Part shown: piece by piece, positions 45,700 to 56,249 of the stretch
Layout: the number at the start of each line of letters is the position of its first letter
Numbering within the stretch: position 1 is the first letter of the stretch
Assembly: GCA_963575745.1 (NCBI GenBank)
Contig: CAUYUJ010005758.1
Location: 479,167-543,166, forward strand
Length of the DNA: 64,000 nt
Direction: 5' to 3'
Source: Prorocentrum cordatum
Taxonomy: Eukaryota; Sar; Dinophyceae; Prorocentrales; Prorocentraceae
The notes under the pieces: model-generated
Database searches by the model: none
Told to the model about the DNA's origin: nothing
What the model saw: the letters and a program-made list of their open reading frames with translations, nothing else
Position numbers and translations under genes: made by a program

Positions 45700-46473
45700 C
45701 TACTCTCTCGCCGCTATCCGCCGCCTCATCGCCTCCAGTCCTGGAAGCAAAGCGATGCCTGGAAGACCCTCAGCTGGGCGTTGAAACCATGCAGCGCGCT
45801 GCGGGCGCTGCTGGGTCTGCAACGAGCTGTCACGTTCCATCTCGCGGAAGATGTGGAGCACAACGCCAGGGGCAGCACGATTGGACTGGGGATGGAGGCC
45901 GCGGAGCGTTCTTCCGAGACGGCATTCGCTGGCAGAAGAGATCACACATCCTCGACGTTGCTTTTCGAGCTGTCGGCTGAGGCGCTCAGCGCGGCAGGCG
46001 CCACATCTCCGACAGAAAACGAAACTCGGACCTGGCGAGAGACGCACGTGGGCCAAGTCGCGCCCAAGAGACGGGCGCGCGAGGAAAGAACACGTCTGCC
46101 TCCTTCCAGGGCGCCCCGACATATCAAGAGCAGCAGCACTAGCACCTGTGCGATCAGCGCCACTGTCGTGACATATAAACGAGCCAGGTGCACCGGGGAC
46201 GGCCGCCCGCGCATGCCATCCACGCGCGCCTGTGCTTCTGGGGCAGGGAGCCTTCTTCCGGTCAAGGAACTGCGAAAACGGGAGCAGGGGCAGAACCGAC
46301 CCCAGCACTCGGGCCACAGCTCGAGCCTTGCCAATCATGGCATTGAGGTCGCCCCAGGAGTCTTGAGGTTCCTGCGCGTGCAAAGACTGACCCTCTTTCG
46401 CGAATCGATCCGCTAGAAAAGTAGCCCGTCCGATTCTCCGCTCGTCGGGCAGAATCTCATCTATCATTTCCAT
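45700..46473 (-). pseudogene. LINE C-terminal zinc tail
   Basis: The frame reads PGPSFVFCRRCGACRAERLS...EKQRRGC and RTLRGLHPQSN, the Cys-x2-Cys-G...Cys...L..G.HP pattern that ends many dinoflagellate LINE polyproteins after RNase H. Confidence 0.6.
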
Positions 46474-46563
46474 GCAACGGCGGGCTGGGGCATGGGTCGC
46501 AGGGCCGATGTTTTTCGAGCCCTGGATTCCCCGAGGCCCCTCCGAAGCCCGGCATGCTTGTTT

Positions 46564-48033
46564 CTAGACGAAACCTGGGGGGGGAGCTGACTGGTCGCGG
46601 TACCGAACGGGGCCCAAATAATCCGAGAACATGTCTTTCTTGTGCGTCAGCTGCCCAACAAAGAAGCTGATTGATACCGTTCCCACGTGCTCGGCTGCTT
46701 GGGGGGCCCGCGGCCAGCTCGGCCAAACCGGCCCCCGAAACCTCGCCGCGACCTCCTCCGAGCCAGGCTCGAGGAACACTCCAGCGAAAGATGCGCGTGC
46801 AAGCTCGCGCATCGGTGGCCTGGCGCACGACCCATCGACGACGACGTCTCTCGCTCCGCCGATACACGTGCAGTCAGTCAAGACATTGCCTCGTGCATCT
46901 AGAAACTCTGGGTGTATCGTGTCTGTGGGAGGTTGGAAAATGGAGGAGGGGTGGGGGATGATGAGACGAGTCCAAAACACATTGTTGGGACCAGCCTGCA
47001 AAGCTTCCTGTGCCAGAACTGGGGTCGCTGCCTCACCTCGGGCCCCCTCAACCTCGGGGCTAGGGCGCGCCCCGAGCCTGTGACGCGCGCAACCAGGGCC
47101 CCCACGCAGCGGGCAGAGACCTTCATCTATGCGCAACATATCAGATGCGAACACAGCTCTACAACAAAAACAACTGGCTGCAGCATACTTTTGCCTAGGC
47201 GTGCACTTCCTAGACCTGCGCACAATGCTACGTGCAATGTCTGAACGCGCGCGCATGCTCCAAGTTATCGAGACTACGCGGCATGTCTTGCCCATGCCCG
47301 CGCAGCGCTGCATCGCGAAGCAAGCCCTTAACATGTTGGGCGCCGTACGCACGAACAATATCTCCACCCCCTCGTCATCCCCCCAGATAGCGATGATCTT
47401 AGTGGACCAGCCGACACGTTGGAGAGGAAGGGGCATTCGAGATATGAGTCCTCTGGTGCGCCTCCATCTGCGGCGTGGCTCCATTGTCTCCTCCGCAACC
47501 TGAAACGTCTGATGGGGCTCGCGAGCGATGAAGAGAGCGCGCTCCGGTGCAACCGGCGCCTGCCACGCTGCCACAGCCCAGGCAACTGCAGGAGCGACAC
47601 TGACGTCAGCCATAGGGTCGCCATGGAGCACAATCTTCGACAACAGCGATCGACTTCTATGCGATGGAGAGCAAAACCTGAGTAGCGTAGCTCGAGCTCG
47701 CTGCAACTCGCAGTCAGGCATGCCGAGCACAGAACTGCCGCGCGCAAGAGCTGGCTTCAGACCAACCTGATGAATTACTGCCTTTCGGTGCCTGCTGCGA
47801 GAAAGCCACTCGCGAAAGCGAAGAACACGAGAGTGTAGAAGTCGAAACTGCCGAAATCGTTCGCGACGTTTACGACGGGCCCCTTTAATCATCCGAACCC
47901 GGGCAGGCGCAAAATCGACTCCGAGATTCGCGGACGAGTGCGCTATGGCACCGGCTGGGAGTCCTCGATGCTGGAGCTGATGAGCTATGGCTTTAGCTAG
48001 TGCTGGTGAGCTCGCGATCGTGATAGCTTTCAT
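46564..48033 (-). pseudogene. LINE RT thumb/connection and RNase H domain
   Basis: 489-codon frame opening KAITIASSPALAKAIAHQL then LPAGAIAHSSANLGVDFA, the RT segment just after the active site (ASSP.LA...LGVD). Further on, LTDCTCIGGARDVVVDGSCARPPMREL...FRGPVWPSWPRAPQAAEHV resembles a RNase H fold (DGSC..., then a Glu-containing AAEH helix). Parts of the frame (46600-47300) change register, so the protein is not intact. Confidence 0.65.
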
Positions 48034-48060
48034 TTCCGATATGTCCGCTCTAAGCTGATG

Positions 48061-48690
48061 TCAAAACGCATGGTAGAATTCTTGAGCTGCAGCAGGAAAC
48101 TGCCTATGCAATGGAGCCTTCTCTCCAGAAGCCACGATCGCGTCGTCGTCGCATGGAATGAGGAAAGCGAGCCGCGAAGCCGTCGAAGACACCGACGGCG
48201 TTGACCTTATACGAACGCATCGTTGCACATATCTCCAGCAGGCATGCCGCTCTCGGCAAATCGTGCGACTGGATGGAAGGCAGGCCCCAACCTGATCAGC
48301 CCCGGAGAGCGCCACAGATTGAACATTGTTTTTACTATCGCCCCAGGGATGCCCCACTGAAAAGCTCGGTCGCGTAGAAATACCAGACGACATGATCCTT
48401 TGCATTCTCTGCCGTCCCACGGGGCTCCCAGGGCCGCCTTGCCACCGGCAGTGGCAATCTCTCCATGGGCCGACTGGGCCCGTGCACGGGACTCGGCGCT
48501 CTTCCCTGACCCGCAAGCCCAGTGGGCCCCCACCCGTGGCTGCGACGAAGGAATCCAGCAAGTGCCGGCGGAACCTTTCCCAAACGCGAACAAAGCTAGC
48601 CAGCAGAAGAACTGCGCGATGCCCCCCCGCTGGTTTCCCGACGCGTGGGAAGACCAGCCATGGAACATGTCGAAGAAAGAGTCCTAATCG
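48061..48690 (-). pseudogene. LINE RT palm (frameshifted, active-site region degenerate)
   Basis: Two frames alternate. 48668-48207 gives FFDMFHGWSS (usual ..K.FD...) and IVKTMFNLWRSPGLIRL...RFAESGMPAGDM (usual ..GI.AG...). 48561-48061 gives the surrounding palm and LHRQFPAAAQEFYHAF before the next frame. The catalytic Asp-Asp is not clearly preserved. Confidence 0.6.
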
Positions 48691-49190
48691 TTAAGCTGCT
48701 TCAAATAACGCACTGAGAGTGTCCAGTGCAGCATCGCCCAGAAGAGATACGCGCCGCGGATGGAAGCCATCGGGCGTGGAAAACGCAAAATGGCAAAATG
48801 CACGAGATGCACTCCGTAGCTCATCAGCAGTGGCCCGGGGAAGGCGCTCACGATTATCAGGTACCTCAGCGAGGGGAGGTGAGAATGACGTATTCTACTG
48901 CTGCTGCAAAGCCCCCACCTCCGAGTAGAGCGCCGCCTCGGGGCTGCTGTAAAAGATGCCAGGAGCTTTCTCTACCGCGGTTGGACACCAAACCTTCCGC
49001 AAACGAGTTATCTCGCGCAGTCAATTGGCCGAGGTTTAAAGCGCATTGCCACGCCCTTCCTTCCTAGACTGCTGACGTAGAGCTGCGCAGACTCTTTGGT
49101 GGCTGCTTCAAATTTAGTCGATAACTGCTCGCCAAACTGCGCTGCAATATTCAACCAATCATGGGGGTGCACTTCGGGGTGGTCGTGGAT
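48691..49190 (-). pseudogene. LINE endonuclease-RT linker remnant
   Basis: A minus frame reads HPEVHPHDWLNIAAQFGE, STKFEAATKESAQLYV and RKGVAMRFKPRP up to a TAA near 49008, then DAALDTLSALFEAA nearer the palm. Typical of the helical linker in dinoflagellate LINEs. Broken at 49191 by the YR element. Confidence 0.55.
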
Positions 49191-49414
49191 ATAATCTACG
49201 CGCCCACCTTAGCTACTAGACTGGGTCCGAGGGACCAAAAGCATTGTTTTTTTGCTGGTTGGAGTGAACGTAAGGTTTAAGGTGAGAGAGAGCGGGTTTC
49301 CATAGGGAACAACATTGGGGCGGCTGGAGCCGCTCTCCCCCAAGGAGGGGCGCATCCCCTTGACGGGAGGCCGACCGACCGAGGGGCGATGCATCCCTCT
49401 GGCCGATCCCCCCC
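49191..49414 (-). repeat. B2 terminal repeat of the YR element
   Basis: About 224 bp, nearly identical (I estimate 97-98%) to 49785-50006, from ATAATCTACGCGCCCACC to CTGGCCGATCCCCC. Contains repeats of GGGGCGATGCATCCCTC, centred on the palindrome ATGCAT. Confidence 0.9.
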
Positions 49415-49574
49415 CCTTGTAACAGAGGGGAAATGCCTCCCTCATGCGCGACCAACCACGGAGGGGAGATGCATCCCTCATGCGCGAAGTGTCGCGCTCG
49501 AGGCTTCGTCGCTTCGCTTGCCCTCTTGGCCCCCCCCCAGCTTGCTGAATGCAAACCCAGGGCGGGAGGGTGGG
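49415..49574. other. Spacer between A2 and B2
   Basis: Two further copies of GAGGGG(A)AATGC(C/AT)CCCTCATGCGCGA, related to the GATGCATC units in B, then GCTTCGTCGCTTCGCTTGCC and a C run. Not present next to A1, so A2 is not a full copy of the 5' region. Confidence 0.6.
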
Positions 49575-49784
49575 AAAAATCAAATCGCAAGGTGAGCGCG
49601 GCCACCGCGGCCCGTCGCCCCCCCTTCCTCGCAGCCCCTCGGCGCGGGCAGCGAAGGGGGGGGGCGCCCCCCCCTCTCTTCGCCCCTGCGCCCCGAGCTG
49701 CATGCGCGGGCGACGTTTCCAAGGTGTCCGCGCGCGTACATTATGAAGCACTCACCCATGCCTGCCCGGGCCTAAAGTGCACCC
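49575..49784 (-). repeat. A2 terminal repeat of the YR element (no A-rich insert)
   Basis: AAAATCAAATCGCAAGGTGAG to CTAAAGTGCACCC, about 210 bp, nearly identical to 57706-58153 once the A-rich insert of the latter is removed. Inner end joins B1 as GATTAT|GGGTGCAC on minus. Confidence 0.9.
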
Positions 49785-50006
49785 ATAATCTACGCGCCCA
49801 CCTTAGCTACTAGACTGGGTCCGAGGGACCAAAAGCATTGTTTTTTGCTGGTTGGAGTGAACGTAAGGTTTAAGGTGGGAGAGAGCGGGTTTCCATAGGG
49901 AACAACATTGGGGCGGCTGGAGCCGCTCTCCCCCAAGGAGGGATGCATCCCCTTGACGGGAGGCCGACCGACCGAGGGGCGATGCATCCCTCTGGCCGAT
50001 CCCCCC
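49785..50006 (-). repeat. B1 terminal repeat of the YR element
   Basis: Partner of B2 (49191-49414). Lies between the RT/RNase H stop and A2. Confidence 0.9.
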
Positions 50007-50102
50007 AACGCTGCTCACCCCCACGCCCCGCTCGCTCACCCAACGCTGTTCACTTACCGAGCAACACAATGTATAACGGCGCGTCGCAGCCACACGTGGG
50101 GG

Positions 50103-51527
50103 CTACCCGCGGGCGAAGCGCCATGCGCTCTCCAAGCTGCCCGTCCAAATACGACTGTCCACGCCGATTCGCTTTGCTGGAAATCGATGTCGCCTCACAA
50201 CCGCGTCACTTCCTAGCTGCCTCGAAATCCCGTCCGACCAATTGGTCCCCGAAGGCGTGAATTCCCACCACGTGGTGATCGAACGGCGGCTCGCCAAGAA
50301 ATTAGTGAAAGCAATCGACCGATCCAGCGCGGCCGGCACCGCGCAGCCCTTGTCGTACGAATGCAGAGAGCTGGTATTGTCTATGAAATACAGCACGCGG
50401 CGGTTTGCCAGCCGCTTAGCGTGGCGCTGGTAGATGATGGGCGGCATCGCGCCCTCACACAGCGCGATGGGCTGGCCGCCCTGCCTCAAGCGCTCCTCAC
50501 AGTAGCCCCACATGCCCAGCAGAGCCCCGTCAAAAACGCAGAAGCCAGCTTGCCTATAGCCGTCGGCGCAATCTAACAACACGTACCCCCCTGTCGGCCA
50601 CGCGTCATTGTCAGCGCGCGCGTCAGAAGCAATGAGAATCAAAGGCTCGCTTCTCGGCGCGATCTCGGCCACGCGGCTCGGCATGTCTTGCAGAATTATA
50701 TAAAAGAAATCGAGGGCGCGCACCAGGCAGTTACTCAGGGTCCAAGGCGGCTGATCTGTGCACTGCCGTTGCCTCAGAGCCCCCATGCCTGCTTTGCCCA
50801 CGCCGTGCCACGCCGCTCTGGCGATGAAGTTGAGGAGGCCTCTCAACTTGCTGGCGTCTCCGGGCGTGAGCCTGCCCTCGCTGCGCCTCGCCGCAATGAA
50901 CGTCTTCGCCTTTTCGACGAGAGTGTCGCGCGCCCTGAAAGATATGACATTCGAGTCCAGCGAAGGGCCGATGGTGTGCACGACGCCCAGAAAATCGCCG
51001 GACGGGCTCATCCTCCTCGTCTTCGAGGGAGCCACAGGCGTGCCCAACTCCGCGCAAAGGCACTGTGCGGCCTCCTGACCAGCGCCCCCAGCTGATTCAA
51101 AATCAGTAATATTCGCGTCGTCCACATACATGGCAAGCAAAGGCGACAACACGCGGCGCTGCACTGCCTGCAGGAATCCTCCCCATCGCGCGAACTGCAT
51201 GACTGACGCGGAGAAACCGAAAAGCAACGCCCACGCCACCTGGAACCTCCATTCTCCCGTGACAGGATCGCGGACCGCCGCGACGTTCAAGCGCAAGTGA
51301 TCTGGGTGCACTGGGACTGAGCGATAGGCCGACGGCAAATCTTCGCCCCCCGACACGAGCCTCTCGCGGGCCACGTCGGCACCAGCGTCCGCACACGCTT
51401 GCCGGACCACCCTCGCATCGATGACAGGCTGGAATGGCGTACACATTCTTTGCCGCTCACAAAAAGCCGTCGCTTCGTTCTGCCTACCCCGACGCCCGTC
51501 GTCGATTCTCCTCCTTTTTCCAGAAGG
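50103..51527 (-). CDS. YR element RT (C-terminal exon) and RNase H
   Basis: Reads SGKRRRIDDGRRGRQNEA, PFQPVIDARVVRQACADAG, DLPSAYRSVPVHPDHLRL (first catalytic Asp region; usual DL..AY..I.....), WALLFGFSASVMQF, LSPLLAMYVDDANITDF (YVDD active site) and RMSPSGDFLGVVHT. The RNase H follows: LILIASDARADNDAWPTGGYVLLD, RVLYFIDNTSSLHSY (catalytic Asp) and FTPSGTNWSDGISR, typical of DIRS-class RNase H. Intact to the stop at 50103. Begins in frame after the putative intron 51528-51682. Confidence 0.85.
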   Translation of the reverse strand, partial: PSGKRRRIDDGRRGRQNEATAFCERQRMCTPFQPVIDARVVRQACADAGADVARERLVSGGEDLPSAYRSVPVHPDHLRLNVAAVRDPVTGEWRFQVAWALLFGFSASVMQFARWGGFLQAVQRRVLSPLLAMYVDDANITDFESAGGAGQEAAQCLCAELGTPVAPSKTRRMSPSGDFLGVVHTIGPSLDSNVISFRARDTLVEKAKTFIAARRSEGRLTPGDASKLRGLLNFIARAAWHGVGKAGMGALRQRQCTDQPPWTLSNCLVRALDFFYIILQDMPSRVAEIAPRSEPLILIASDARADNDAWPTGGYVLLDCADGYRQAGFCVFDGALLGMWGYCEERLRQGGQPIALCEGAMPPIIYQRHAKRLANRRVLYFIDNTSSLHSYDKGCAVPAALDRSIAFTNFLASRRSITTWWEFTPSGTNWSDGISRQLGSDAVVRRHRFPAKRIGVDSRIWTGSLESAWRFARG

Positions 51528-51682
51528 CTGAATATGGCAAAACAAAAATAAGAAACATAGAAAAAAAAAAGAAAAGACACAAAACAACACAACAAAGAAC
51601 AAAAACGGAAACACGCAAAAGAAAAGTGCACAAAAAAAACAAAAAAAAAGACAAAAAAAGAATAAGCACGCTGGCAAAACAC
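51528..51682 (-). other. Putative 155-nt GT-AG intron, T-rich on the coding strand, inside the RT gene
   Basis: The coding strand reads ATTCCT|GTGTTTTGCC, then about 120 nt dominated by T runs, then TTTGCCATATTCAG|CCTTCTGG. The flanking RT frames are in different registers (starts 52636 and 51698 differ by 938 nt, not a multiple of 3). Removing exactly 51682-51528 joins them in phase 0 at APIP/PSGKRRRIDD. Alternative: an A-rich insertion with chance splice-like ends. Confidence 0.6.
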
Positions 51683-52636
51683 AGGAATCGGCGCCCACTG
51701 CCCCGCGCCGAACTCCGCATCAATGTCCGACTTGCTTCGCAGCGGTGCCGCCCAGCCTTTCTTGCACTCTTCCTCGCAGCTATCCCAGAGAAATTGGCCC
51801 TCCTCTCTCGCGCGCTGGCGATCCAGTTCCGCCAGCAAGACTTTGGACTCTCCAAGCAGCGAGTGCACGGGCATGGGAGCTTCATACTCGGATGGTTCAA
51901 AAGCACCCGTATTCTCCATTCCGCCAGTGATGCCAAAGCCGGTGACAAAGCGCAACGCCAGCTTTTGGTCTGGCCACCGCGCGAGCACCACCAGCACGGC
52001 AATGAGTCCGGCGTGAATATGCCCCGCCACGGCGCGCACAGTCGGACTCTGCCACTTCAAGAGCTCCGCCGCGAGGGGCTTGCACCGGCGACTAAGCTCT
52101 TGCAGCGCGTGCATGCTGCGCAACCGAAACTCCCTCAAGTCGCGCAGCTCTGCGGCGGTGGACTCCGCCGCAAATTTCAAGTCATGCGGAGCAGCAACGT
52201 CCTCATCGAACGGTAACTTCCCCCGCTTCGCGAAATCAACCGCGGCGCGGAAATGCTCTTCCTCCTCCCGGCTGTGGCCCAGGAGAGGCGGCAACGCGAG
52301 CTTGGCCGAGAGCGCCCCGGCCTGTCGCCCCGCCGCGGCTTCCAGCATGGCAGACGTGCCCTGGCCTGCCGTGCTGCCAACTGGTCCAGCGATGCTGCGC
52401 ACGTCTAGCCACTTTGCGAAATCCACGAACGGCGACTGATTGACTAGATCTTCCAATGACGGAAAAACAAAACTTCTCAGCCATTCCCTGGGGAACATGC
52501 TGACGACGCACTGCCGCAATTGGCGCTGCGACCACATCACGGGGAAGTGCCTCGATACCCGCGGCGCCTGCGCAATCGAAGACGCGCCGTCGCTCGGCGC
52601 CCCGCGCTGATGCGCTCGCGCCTGCGGTGCCGACAC
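51683..52636 (-). CDS. YR element RT, N-terminal exon
   Basis: Reads SRHFPVMWSQRQLRQCVVSM, PSLEDLVNQSPFVDFAKWLDV, EHFRAAVDFAKRGKLPFDED, RFVTGFGITGGMENTGAFEP (a conserved block of dinoflagellate DIRS-like RTs) and EEECKKGWAAPLRSKSDIDAE. Start not certain; the upstream gag ends at 52823. Joins 51527 across the putative intron. Confidence 0.75.
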
Positions 52637-52822
52637 ATCGGACTCCTGCTCGCCCGATGACTGCGCTGATTGCGCCTGGCCGAGAACGCGCGCTTGCTGC
52701 GCGCGGAAACCTGGCTGGGCGCTGGGTGCGCCCGCCTGCGCTGGCGCAAAGAAGCCGTGCTCCGCTGGACAGGCAACGTGCCCCCCTGCCTCGGCGATGT
52801 CCTCCGCCCTGGCGGGGCCCCT

Positions 52823-54396
52823 TCAATACTGCGACAACGCGCCCTGCTCCGGGATCGGCGCCTTGCGGCACACGTCGGCGCAGTGATTCCTCATGCCGCA
52901 GACGCGGCCGCTCTTGCTCACGATCATGGAGCATGCGTGCTCCAGATTCTTCGGGCAGGGCTCCGGGCACGACCCCCGATTGAAATTCTTGCACAGCTCC
53001 TTTCCGTTCTTGAGGTGGGTCGCCAATCCGGTGCTCGATCCCTTCTGCGCGCCCTTGGGGTTGCGCTGCCCGCGCCCTGCACCCGCGCCTCCCTGCTGCG
53101 CCGCAGGTGGCGGCGGGGCGCCCCGCGGGGCTCCGCGCGCGAAGTCCGCGGCAGGCCGCGCGTCGGGGGCTGGTGCGAAGCCGCGTGCGGGGATCCCCCA
53201 CATGTGCTCCCTCCTTTCGAAGACATCCTTGATGATCTTTCCCAGCGACATGGACGTGCGGCGATGCCTGCACGCCGGTGGAACGTTCGCGACACTAGCC
53301 CCTCGCAGCTCGCGGATCGCGGCGCGCCTGTCAACCCACTGCTGTCGCTCCTCCTCATCCCGCTGTTGCAGCCACTGGAGGGCCTGGCTCGGGGGAAGGA
53401 TGGTGGCACACTGTGCGAGCCTCCTGTGGTAGGCGAGCACGACATCCAGCGGCACCTGACGCGCGACGGACCGCCGGTTGCCGCGCGCGATGCACCGCGT
53501 TCGCGCCTCGACGTAATCCGTGCTGTCGCGATCCATTGCCTCTGTTCCGCTGGCTGCGGATCCAACTGGACGACGCCTGCACGCGCCGCGCGCGCTGGAA
53601 ACGCCAGCGTCGCGATGCACAGCGCGCTGTTGCGCCTGCACGCGCGTACGCCAGCATCAGTGTGTGATGCAAATTGACATACGTTGCCACGTCTCTGCGC
53701 GGTTCCGTGTCGAATTCGTTCGCTTGCTCCCCTGTGACGAGGACTAGCCCCTCCGCAATGCGCTGCCGCTTCCTCGCCATGGTCAGCTGATGCGTCAACG
53801 TCTTCACGCGGAAAACCGAATGCACCTGCGGACGCGCGCGCGAACGACCGCGCGGAGACGCGCGCAGCGCGCGCAACGCCAACGCGTGCCTGCAGCAAAC
53901 GCCGCGACAGCTCCTTTGAGATTCTGCTCACCAAGTGATCGCACGGCTCAGTCTTGACCCCGAACCCCAGGCGATACCTCGCGTAAAACTTGGCGCGGAT
54001 GTCTTTCAGGTCACTGTTGGGCAGGAGCGCATCGAGGTCATCATCCTCGACGCCGCGCTTCTTCCGCGTGTCGGAGATCGTTTCGGCCTGCCTCGCCGCG
54101 GCCCAGGCCTGGCGCAGCCGCGACGCTTGAATCCCTGGGAAAGAAAGGCCCTCGATCTTTACGATTACCTTGGTTTCGACTTCCTGCTCCGACGTGAAGA
54201 AGTGTGTGAAATCATCCATGCTCTCGAGGCCCGCGACTGACACCAAGTGGGTGGCCACCTTGGGGTCCAACCGGAACGCGTTGCACAAAAGCGTAAACAG
54301 CTGTTCCGCGGCCTCGCGGCCTCCCGACTCAGACGGCAGCTGCAACGCCTGCCCGCCGATCGAAAGCGCCATCGCGCACGTGAGGACAAGTCGCAA
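52823..54396 (-). pseudogene. YR element gag with CCCH-type zinc finger (frameshifted)
   Basis: Three successive minus frames. 54396 to about 53900 has a signal-like start (likely real start MALSIGG, 54369) and LFTLLCNAFRLDPKVATHL, MDDFTHFFTSEQEVETKV. Around 53830-53660 comes KTLTHQLTMARKRQRIAEG and YVNLHHTLMLAYARAG. 53641-52823 has VPLDVVLAYHRRLAQCATIL, RTSMSLGKIIKDVFERREH and the zinc finger KELCKNFNRGSCPEPCPKN with CSMIVSKSGRVCGMRNH. The finger and following GRVCGM.NH.A..C are typical of dinoflagellate YR-element Gag. Role: binding element RNA. Frame changes could be mutations or further introns. Confidence 0.7.
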
Positions 54397-55250
54397 CGCC
54401 TCGCGCCCTCAAGATCGCTGGCACGTCTGCTCGCGCGCTGAAAGCAACGGCTTGCGCATGGCGTGCGCTGGCGTTATTGCGCGCTGCAACATGCGCTCAC
54501 GAACTGCTGATGCAGCAAAATGCGCGGACATGGCCACGCCGCACCGCTTGTGCGCTCATACTGCGCTTGCGCGGCCCCAGCGCAGGCTGCTGATGCAGCA
54601 CCCGCGCGCGCACGACAACTCTACGATTTCCGCTCGCGTGGGTCGCGCTGGTGCAATATACGCGCGAAAAGCGACCGCGCGGACGTGGCCGCGCTGCAAT
54701 GCTAGTGCGCACGGCCCTGCGCCCGCGCGGCTATCGCAAGCACGGCATCCCGGGCCGCCAGTACCGACGGCTGGCACGCCGCATGTTCCAGCTCCTGGGC
54801 TGCTCGGGCCAGGAACGCCGCGCGATTCTGGCACCTGCGGCATACCAGATCACCGTCGGTCAATCTTTCGACCCACGTGGGGGAAGCCAACGTGACGTCG
54901 CACGCGTTCGTCAGCTGCTTCCCGTTGACTAAGACAGAAGTCTTCTCCGCCTTTCGTCGCTTGCGTGATCTGATATGCGGAGAGCCGCTGACTTCAATGG
55001 CGACGTGATGACGCTCATTCGTGACAATCCAGCCTAGCTCGGCGGGAATGCCGATCGTTGCCCCGTCGCAAACCTTGGGCAAAGCGCACAAGCGACGCGC
55101 GCGCTCGCCATGCAACGGCGCTGGCGAGAAGACCGCTGCTGATGCGGGGTTCAGTCTGGCTGGCTGCGACGGCGGCGCCGGGTGCGCCTGCACAGCGACC
55201 GAACGCTTTGCTCGCATGACGCGGCTTCGGGCGCTATTTGCGCCGGCCTG
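54397..55250 (-). other. YR element interior, unassigned; possible CxxC motif
   Basis: The minus frame 55325-54702 reads LGWIVTNERHHVAIEVSGS, KQLTNACDVTLASPTWVERL and DLVCRRCQNRAAFLARAAQ, with a CRRC pair that may be half a zinc site. Probably the C-terminal region of the YR polyprotein. 54400-54700 is rich in TGCGC words. Confidence 0.4.
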
Positions 55251-55309
55251 CGGGGCGCCCGCTACCGTGTCTCCCACGGCCGATGATGGCGCGGAGTGCG
55301 CCTGAACGA

Positions 55310-55740
55310 AACGGCGGCGCTGCACATGCGCACATTACGCTCCCCCCGGCGCTGCGTGCGCCTGCACCGCTGGTGTTGCTGCAGCGGGCTGCACATACGC
55401 CCGCGACGGTGACGCTGCCTGCGCCTGCGCGGTAAAGAAGCGCTCCGCGCACGACGACCCCTGGCGCTGCGTGCGCCCGCCTGCGCTGATGCTGCTGCAA
55501 CAACGTCGCCCCCAAGGGCTGACGTTGGCGCTGCATGCGCTCGCGCTGCTGCTGCAGCTGCCTGCGCATGCGCCCGCGACGGTGACGCTGCCTGCGCCTG
55601 CGCGGCAAAGAAACGCTCCGCGCGAATTACAAAGCCCCTGGCGCCGCATGCGCCCGCCTGCGCTGCTGCTGCAACAACATCGCCCCCCAGGGGTGACGTT
55701 GGCGCTGCCTGCGCCTGCGCTGCTGCTGCCGCAGGGGCAG
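55310..55740. repeat. ~173-bp imperfect tandem repeats in the YR polyprotein linker
   Basis: GACGCTGCCTGCGCCTGCGCGG starts at 55411 and 55584 (period 173), with CAACAACRTCGCCCCCMAGGG blocks repeated inside. Encodes Ala/Gln/Arg-rich linker (AAQAQAASPSRA, GGDVVAAA). Partial copies lie on both sides. Confidence 0.75.
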
Positions 55741-56249
55741 CTCCAACCGCTGGCGCCGCTGCTCCCGCAAGCTCCCCGGCACTCGGCGGTGCTGCCGGCT
55801 TTGCCCGCTCGACGGGCAACGCTGCGGATGACTGGCTGTCTCTTTCCTCATCGCTGCCGATCTCGCCTTCCTCTAGCGCGCGTTTACCATCGATCCCGCG
55901 CAGGCGCTGCGCCCGCCGCGGCCGCTGCGGCGGCTGGGCAGCGCGGCGGCCCCGGCTGCGGAACTGTCGCCTCAGCGCTGCGCTCTGCTCCCCGTAATTG
56001 GACGCGGTGAACGCGCCAAACCGCCGGCGCGCCAGCACTTTCTTTACCGCCGGCGGCAGAAACTTCGCGGGCTCGGGCGCGCCCTGCGCCGCCAGCAGCT
56101 GCATCGCGCGGCGCCGCGCGCCCGCTGCGACCTCCTGCGCGGCTGGCGTACCCCACCAAGCTTTGACCCCTTCGAATCGCAGGGGGGCTGGCAAGCTGGC
56201 CACGGCCTCGTGAAACACTTCGTGCATGTACAGACGGACGAAACCCTGC

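Larger units (their letters stand above)
45700..49190 (-). mobile_element. Second LINE (RT with RNase H and zinc tail), interrupted by the YR element; resumes at 58156
   Basis: The minus strand carries endonuclease/RT linker (49190-48900), RT (about 48690-47300), RNase H (about 46900-46700) and a Cys-rich zinc tail (about 46060-45900). Frameshifts and stops throughout. At 49190/49191 the sequence is broken by a 9-kb YR retrotransposon. Across the break the flanks at 58156 and 49190 join in one open frame (...IIPDRLV / IHDHPEVHPHDW...), so the YR element inserted into this LINE. Confidence 0.8.

Noticed and set aside
44560-46416. 369-codon (minus) and 588-codon (plus) frames as host genes
   Set aside because: Mutually overlapping in very GC-rich DNA; the plus frame is antisense to recognisable LINE sequence; no motif.
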